This document shows, in pieces, positions 59,639-64,000 of a DNA stretch of 64,000 bases. This stretch comes from Pseudomonas sp. L5B5. Lineage in GTDB: Bacteria; Pseudomonadota; Gammaproteobacteria; Pseudomonadales; Pseudomonadaceae. The notes under the pieces are model-generated. The model was given only the letters and a program-made list of their open reading frames with translations. It was not told the origin of the DNA and searched no databases. Position numbers and translations under genes: made by a program. The stretch covers positions 4,526,001-4,590,000 of the forward strand of contig NZ_CP084742.1 of the NCBI RefSeq assembly GCF_020520285.1, written 5' to 3'. How positions within the stretch are numbered: the first letter of the stretch is position 1; each line of letters opens with the position of its first letter.

Positions 59639-61030
59639 TCAGGCGTGGGCCAGTTCTTCGTGTTCGTCGGCGTCCAGCAGGGCCTTGTCGGTCTGTCCCA
59701 TGATCTGGCTGGTAAGGGCACCTGCGGTCATCGAGCCGCTGACGTTCAGCGCGGTGCGGCCCATGTCGATCAATGGTTCCACGGAAATCAGCAGGGCCAC
59801 CAGGGACACCGGCAAGCCCATGGCCGGCAGCACGATCAGCGCGGCGAAGGTGGCGCCACCACCAACCCCGGCCACTCCGGCCGAACTCAGGGTCACGATG
59901 GCCACCAGGGTGGCAATCCACATTGGGTCCAGCGGGTTGATGCCCACGGTGGGTGCGACCATCACCGCCAGCATGGCCGGGTACAGGCCGGCGCAACCGT
60001 TCTGGCCGATGGTGGCGCCGAACGAGGCGGCGAAGCTCGCGATGGACTGCGGGATACCCAGGCGCCGGGTCTGGGCCTCGATGCTCAGGGGAATGCTCGC
60101 CGCGCTGGAGCGGCTAGTGAAGGCGAAGGTCAGTACCGGCCAGACCTTGCGGAAGAAGCGCAGCGGGTTGATCCCGGCCAGGGATACCAGCAGGCCGTGG
60201 ACCACGAACATCAGGCCCAGGCCGATGTAGGACACCACCACGAAGCTGCCCAGCTTGATGATGTCCTGCAGGTTGGAGCCGGCCACTACCTTGGTCATCA
60301 GGGCCAGCACCCCGTAAGGGGTGAGCTTCATCACCAGGCGCACCAGGCGCATCACCCAGGCTTGCAGGGTGTCGATGGCGTTGAGCACTTTCTGGCCCTT
60401 GTCGGCGTCATCCTTGAGCAGTTGCAGGGCTGCCACGCCCAGGAAGGCCGCGAAGATCACCACGCTGATGATCGAGGTCGGCTTGGCCCGGGCCAAGTCG
60501 GCGAAGGGGTTCTGCGGGATGAACGACAGCAGCAACTGCGGCACGTTGAGGTCGGCGACCTTGCCGGCGTAATCGCTCTGGATGACCTGCAGGCGCGCCA
60601 TTTCCTGGGTGCCGGCCACCAGTCCTTCGGCGCTCAGGCCGAACAGGTTGGTCAGGCCGATGCCGATCAGGGCCGCGATGGCCGTGGTGAACAGCAGGGT
60701 GCCGATGGTCAGGAAGCTGATCTTGCCCAGGGACGAGGCGTTGTGCAGGCGGGCCACGGCGCTGAGGATCGAGGCGAACACCAGCGGGATCACGATCATC
60801 TGCAGCAGCTGCACATAGCCGTTGCCGACCAGGTCGAACCAGCCGATGGAGGTCTTGAGGATCGGGTTGCCGGCACCGTAGATGCTGTGCAGGGCGATAC
60901 CGAACACCACGCCCAGTACCAGCGCCAGCAGCACCTTCTTGGCCAGGCTCCAGGTGGTATGGCGGGTTTGTGCCAGGCCCAGCAGCAAGGCCAGGAACAC
61001 CAGCAGGTTGAGGATCAGCGGCAGATTCAT
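59639..61030 (-). CDS. tcyP: L-cystine/dicarboxylate cation symporter
   Basis: 463-aa member of the dicarboxylate/amino acid:cation symporter family, TcyP/YdjN branch. About eight helices, re-entrant loop region [20 protein letters not shown], and the C-terminal [21 protein letters not shown]. The SSAASIP sequence is typical of cystine-type members rather than glutamate-type (SSSAAT). ATG 61030 ([10 protein letters not shown]). Na+ or H+ coupling unknown. Confidence 0.88.
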   Translation of the reverse strand: MNLPLILNLLVFLALLLGLAQTRHTTWSLAKKVLLALVLGVVFGIALHSIYGAGNPILKTSIGWFDLVGNGYVQLLQMIVIPLVFASILSAVARLHNASSLGKISFLTIGTLLFTTAIAALIGIGLTNLFGLSAEGLVAGTQEMARLQVIQSDYAGKVADLNVPQLLLSFIPQNPFADLARAKPTSIISVVIFAAFLGVAALQLLKDDADKGQKVLNAIDTLQAWVMRLVRLVMKLTPYGVLALMTKVVAGSNLQDIIKLGSFVVVSYIGLGLMFVVHGLLVSLAGINPLRFFRKVWPVLTFAFTSRSSAASIPLSIEAQTRRLGIPQSIASFAASFGATIGQNGCAGLYPAMLAVMVAPTVGINPLDPMWIATLVAIVTLSSAGVAGVGGGATFAALIVLPAMGLPVSLVALLISVEPLIDMGRTALNVSGSMTAGALTSQIMGQTDKALLDADEHEELAHA

Positions 61031-61271
61031 TGGGGCTCCGGTAAGACGTGTGCCAATCGCGGCTCGGGCGATTGCGAACCGGCAAGCCTAACAGTTTGAA
61101 ATCTATTGAATTAATAACGATATCGCATGGCGACTGTCGTTTTTGGAATAAGCCGGTGGCGTTATGGCGCATGGAGTTGACGCTTACAGGACGCAGGCCG
61201 TCGTGTGCAGACGAGAACTGTCACAGGGATTTGTTAGCGTCGATAACTTTCACCCAGGGAGAAAATCGCCG

Positions 61272-62327
61272 ATGAAATTCGCACCCAAACTGCTTGCCGC
61301 CGCACTTTGCCTGGGCCTTGCCGGCCAGGTATTCGCCACCGAGTTGAAGCACTGGCCCGCGGAGCAGGCCAAGCAGCTGGACGCGATGATCGCGGCCAAT
61401 GCCAACAAGGGTAACTACGCGGTGTTCGACATGGACAACACCAGTTACCGCTACGACCTGGAAGAATCCCTGCTGCCTTTCATGGAAAACAAGGGCCTGA
61501 TCACCCGCGACACGCTCGATCCGTCGCTCAAGCTGATCCCGTTCAAGGACACCGCCGAACACAAGGAAAGCCTGTTCAGCTACTACTATCGGCTCTGCGA
61601 GATCGACGACATGGTCTGTTACCCCTGGGTTGCCCAGGTGTTCTCGGGCTTCACCCTCAAGGAACTCAAGGGTCATGTGGATGAGCTGATGGCCTCCGGC
61701 AAGCCGGTGCCGAGCACCTATTTCGACGGTGACGTGGTCAAGACCATCGAGGTCAACCCGCCCAAGGTCTTCACCGGCCAGGCCGAGCTGTACAACAAGC
61801 TGATGGAGAACGGCATCGAGGTCTACGTGATGACCGCCGCTTCCGAAGAGCTGGTGCGCATGGTCGCCGCCGATCCCAAGTACGGCTACAACGTCAAGCC
61901 GCAGAACGTCATTGGCGTGACCACCCTGCTCAAGGACCGCAAGACCGGTGCGCTGACGACGGCACGCAAGCAGATAACCGAAGGCAAGTACGACGAGAAG
62001 GCCAACCTGGGCCTGGAGCTGACGCCCTACCTGTGGACCCCGGCCACCTGGATGGCGGGCAAGCACGCGGCGATCCTGACCTACATCGATGAATGGAAGA
62101 AACCGGTGCTGGTGGGCGGCGATACCCCCACCAGCGATGGCTACATGCTGTTCCACGATGTGGACGTGGCCAAGGGCGGCATCCACCTGTGGATCAACCG
62201 CAAGGACAAGTACATGACCCAACTCAACGGCATGATCGCCAAGCATGCCGCAGCCCAGGCCAAGCAAGGGCTGGCGGTGACCGCCGACAAGAACTGGGTG
62301 ATCGTCAAGCCGGAAGATATCCAGTAG
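61272..62327 (+). CDS. pchP: Periplasmic phosphorylcholine phosphatase (HAD family)
   Basis: 351-aa exported HAD phosphatase. The signal peptide ends QVFA before TELKHW. Motif I VFDMDNTSYRYD: Asp53 and Asp55 become D31 and D33 in the mature protein, as in P. aeruginosa PchP. Motif II VYVMTAASEE, motif III lysine region RKQITEGKYD, motif IV LVGGDTPTSDGYML. It releases choline from phosphorylcholine for betaine use. GGGAG before ATG 61272; longer frames lack the signal peptide at the N-terminus. Confidence 0.92.
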   Translation: MKFAPKLLAAALCLGLAGQVFATELKHWPAEQAKQLDAMIAANANKGNYAVFDMDNTSYRYDLEESLLPFMENKGLITRDTLDPSLKLIPFKDTAEHKESLFSYYYRLCEIDDMVCYPWVAQVFSGFTLKELKGHVDELMASGKPVPSTYFDGDVVKTIEVNPPKVFTGQAELYNKLMENGIEVYVMTAASEELVRMVAADPKYGYNVKPQNVIGVTTLLKDRKTGALTTARKQITEGKYDEKANLGLELTPYLWTPATWMAGKHAAILTYIDEWKKPVLVGGDTPTSDGYMLFHDVDVAKGGIHLWINRKDKYMTQLNGMIAKHAAAQAKQGLAVTADKNWVIVKPEDIQ

Positions 62328-62523
62328 TTCGCTGTCAGCCGGTGGGGAAGGTGCTCTCGACCGCTTTCCCCAGCGGATCATCCGTCATGCCGGCCAGGGC
62401 CTTGGGGCCCTGTCCCGGTGAGTGTTTCAACTTGTGACAGCCAAACCCCCTCTGCCATAATCGCGCCCGTTTGCACTCTCCCGCCTGCTCTCCCTGTGCC
62501 GGGTTCATCCCCGTCTGCACGTA

Positions 62524-63936
62524 ATGGACTACGTTGTGAGCTATCTCTCGATCGAATTCGGCCTCTGCTTCATCCTGTTCTTCGTTCTGTACTGGGGCCT
62601 GGGTTTCAGCCTGCGGCTGCAGAATGCCCTGCTGCTGGCCGCCAGCTACGCCATCCTGGCCAGCTTCAGCCTGAACTTCCTTTATATCCTGCTGGGCTAC
62701 ACCGCCCTGGTCTACCTGCTGGGGCTGCTTAGCCAGCGTTATCCCGGGCGTGGCTGGGTCAACGGCTTGATGCTGTTGCTGGTGCTGGGGGCCTTCTATT
62801 TATTCAAGTATCAGGATTTCTTCACCAGCAGCGTGCAGGGCGTCTTCGCCCAGTTCGGCGTGGAAGTGTCACTGCCATTGCTGGAGGTGCTGCTGCCGGT
62901 GGGGCTGTCCTTCTATGCCTTCCACTCGGTCAGCTACCTGGTGTCGATCAATCGCCGTGAGCTGACTGCGGGCTCACCCTTCGACCTGGCGCTGTACCTG
63001 GCCTTTTTCCCCAGCCTGATTGCCGGCCCGGTGAACCGGGCGATTCCCATGCTGGGACAGATCAACCCGCCACAGCTGCGCCAGGTGCTGGAGCCGCAAC
63101 GGGCGCTGGGTCTGATCGCGGTGGCGGTGGTCAAGCTGTTCTTCCTCAGCTCGTGGCTGGCCAACGAGTGGGTCGATCCGGTGTTCGAGAGCCCGGTGGC
63201 GTTTTCCGCCGAGCAGATCCTGCGGGCGGTCTACGGTTATTCGTTCCTGATCTACTTCAACTTCAGCGGTTATACCGACCTGGTGACCGGTATTGCCCTG
63301 CTGCTGGGGTTCCGCCTGCCGGAGAACTTCAACTACCCCTACGCGGCGCGCAACCTCAAGGAGTTCTGGGGACGCTGGCACATCAGCCTGTCGACCTTCA
63401 TCCGCGACTACGTGTACATCCCGTTGGGGGGCAACCGTGGCCCGGTATGGCGCGGCAACCTGAACATGCTGCTGGCGATGCTGATCTCCGGCCTGTGGCA
63501 CGGCGCCAGCGCCAACTTCATCATCTGGGGTGCGCTGCATGGCGTCGGCCTGGCGCTTTACAAGCTGTGCAGCCCATTGCTGGCGCGTGGCCCGGCCTGG
63601 TCCCGGTCCGACCTGATGGCCCGCCTGCTGACCTTCCACTACGTGGCGCTGGCCTGGATCTTCTTCCGTTGCGCGACCCTGTCCGATGCCCTGGACATGC
63701 TGGGCGGCCTGGGTGGCCTGTCCCTCTCCGGACTGGCTGGCAGTGCGCTGTCGCTGCTGGGCTGTCTGTTGTTCGTGGCCTTCTATCCCTGGATCGTGGC
63801 TCTGCTGCGCCGCCTGTTCGACGCGGCCACCCGCTTGCCGTGGCTGCTGTATCCAGTGCCGCTGGGGCTGTTCATCTGCGTGGTCATTTTCGCCTCACCG
63901 TCGGGCGTACCGGGGTTCATCTATGCCAGTTTCTAA
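62524..63936 (+). CDS. MBOAT family O-acyltransferase (AlgI-like)
   Basis: 470-aa multi-helix membrane acyltransferase. Conserved LKEFWGRWHISLSTFIRDYV and LISGLWHGASANFIIWGALH carry the MBOAT His residues; the PLGGNRG loop is also typical. AlgI-type proteins move acetyl groups across the membrane for O-acetylation of exopolysaccharide or cell-wall sugars. ATG 62524 (MDYVVSYLSIEF). It overlaps the next ORF by 14 bp, as expected for an acyltransferase plus periplasmic SGNH partner. Polymer target unknown. Confidence 0.9.
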   Translation: MDYVVSYLSIEFGLCFILFFVLYWGLGFSLRLQNALLLAASYAILASFSLNFLYILLGYTALVYLLGLLSQRYPGRGWVNGLMLLLVLGAFYLFKYQDFFTSSVQGVFAQFGVEVSLPLLEVLLPVGLSFYAFHSVSYLVSINRRELTAGSPFDLALYLAFFPSLIAGPVNRAIPMLGQINPPQLRQVLEPQRALGLIAVAVVKLFFLSSWLANEWVDPVFESPVAFSAEQILRAVYGYSFLIYFNFSGYTDLVTGIALLLGFRLPENFNYPYAARNLKEFWGRWHISLSTFIRDYVYIPLGGNRGPVWRGNLNMLLAMLISGLWHGASANFIIWGALHGVGLALYKLCSPLLARGPAWSRSDLMARLLTFHYVALAWIFFRCATLSDALDMLGGLGGLSLSGLAGSALSLLGCLLFVAFYPWIVALLRRLFDAATRLPWLLYPVPLGLFICVVIFASPSGVPGFIYASF

Positions 63937-64000
63937 CCGTTCACCCTTGTCGGTCAGCCTGGGCAGCGCAGCCAAGGTGCTTTATGCCCTGGTGGCGACC
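63923..64000 (+). CDS. Start of a probable exported/membrane protein (partial)
   Basis: The first 26 codons from ATG 63923 are in the window (MPVSNRSPLSVS, then KVLYALVAT), overlapping the MBOAT stop. The emerging hydrophobic segment suggests an N-terminal anchor. By context an AlgJ/AlgX-like SGNH acetyltransferase partner is likely, but too little is visible to say. Confidence 0.6.
   Translation, partial: MPVSNRSPLSVSLGSAAKVLYALVAT

Overview
The window is about 64 kb of high-GC DNA from a Pseudomonas of the fluorescens group (protegens/chlororaphis-like). I judge this from gene content, codon use, REP/REPIN repeats, and a gene order that, as I recall it, largely follows P. aeruginosa PAO1 from spuI to folA. 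No rRNA, tRNA, CRISPR, prophage or insertion sequence was seen.

Layout. Positions 1-2330 hold the end of an ssu sulfonate operon (ssuD partial, ssuC, ssuB, ssuF). Next come a type I pantothenate kinase and a TetR regulator. Positions 4150-15000 carry the complete polyamine module: spuI, with spuABCDEFGH divergent from it. An HD-domain protein, a GlxA-type AraC regulator and an AHL acylase (hacB-like) follow. Positions 19442-30467 hold small conserved genes (thioredoxin-like, alpha/beta hydrolase, DUF2059, 2OG oxygenase, DUF523, periplasmic amino-acid-binding protein, DUF4399), then serA divergent from a D-2-hydroxyglutarate dehydrogenase, a FAH-family hydrolase and two tandem SdiA-regulated-type membrane proteins. 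Positions 30536-43116 are core genes: rpiA, ilvA, a DUF2269/SDR-DoxX/DUF2269 operon, a HAD phosphatase, rppH, ptsP, an NRDE protein, a TauE/SafE permease, lgt, thyA and a PAP2 phosphatase.

Positions 43141-56033 are the accessory part, placed between thyA and folA. They hold a cadR/cadA heavy-metal efflux pair with a clear CadR operator, and a LysR gene. A small cluster follows at 47337-50195: a 71-aa protein, a ferritin-like diiron protein and an IucA/IucC-type (NIS) siderophore synthetase broken by one extra G in a G10 tract. Then comes a 2-aminoethylphosphonate-type uptake and oxidation operon (ATPase, double permease, binding protein, FAD oxidoreductase, PhnZ-like HD oxygenase). The diiron/NIS cluster is the best candidate for an undescribed system: it has a relatively AT-rich leader with a Fur-box-like dyad and a perfect 19-bp palindrome, and its own terminators.

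Positions 56143-63936 return to core genes: a DUF3482 GTPase with its DUF2868 membrane partner, folA, a cystine symporter (tcyP-like), phosphorylcholine phosphatase (pchP) and an AlgI-like MBOAT acyltransferase. The window ends inside the next gene.

Functional names rest on recognised family motifs and remembered synteny. No database search was possible. Start codons were chosen by ribosome-binding site, overlap and family N-terminus.
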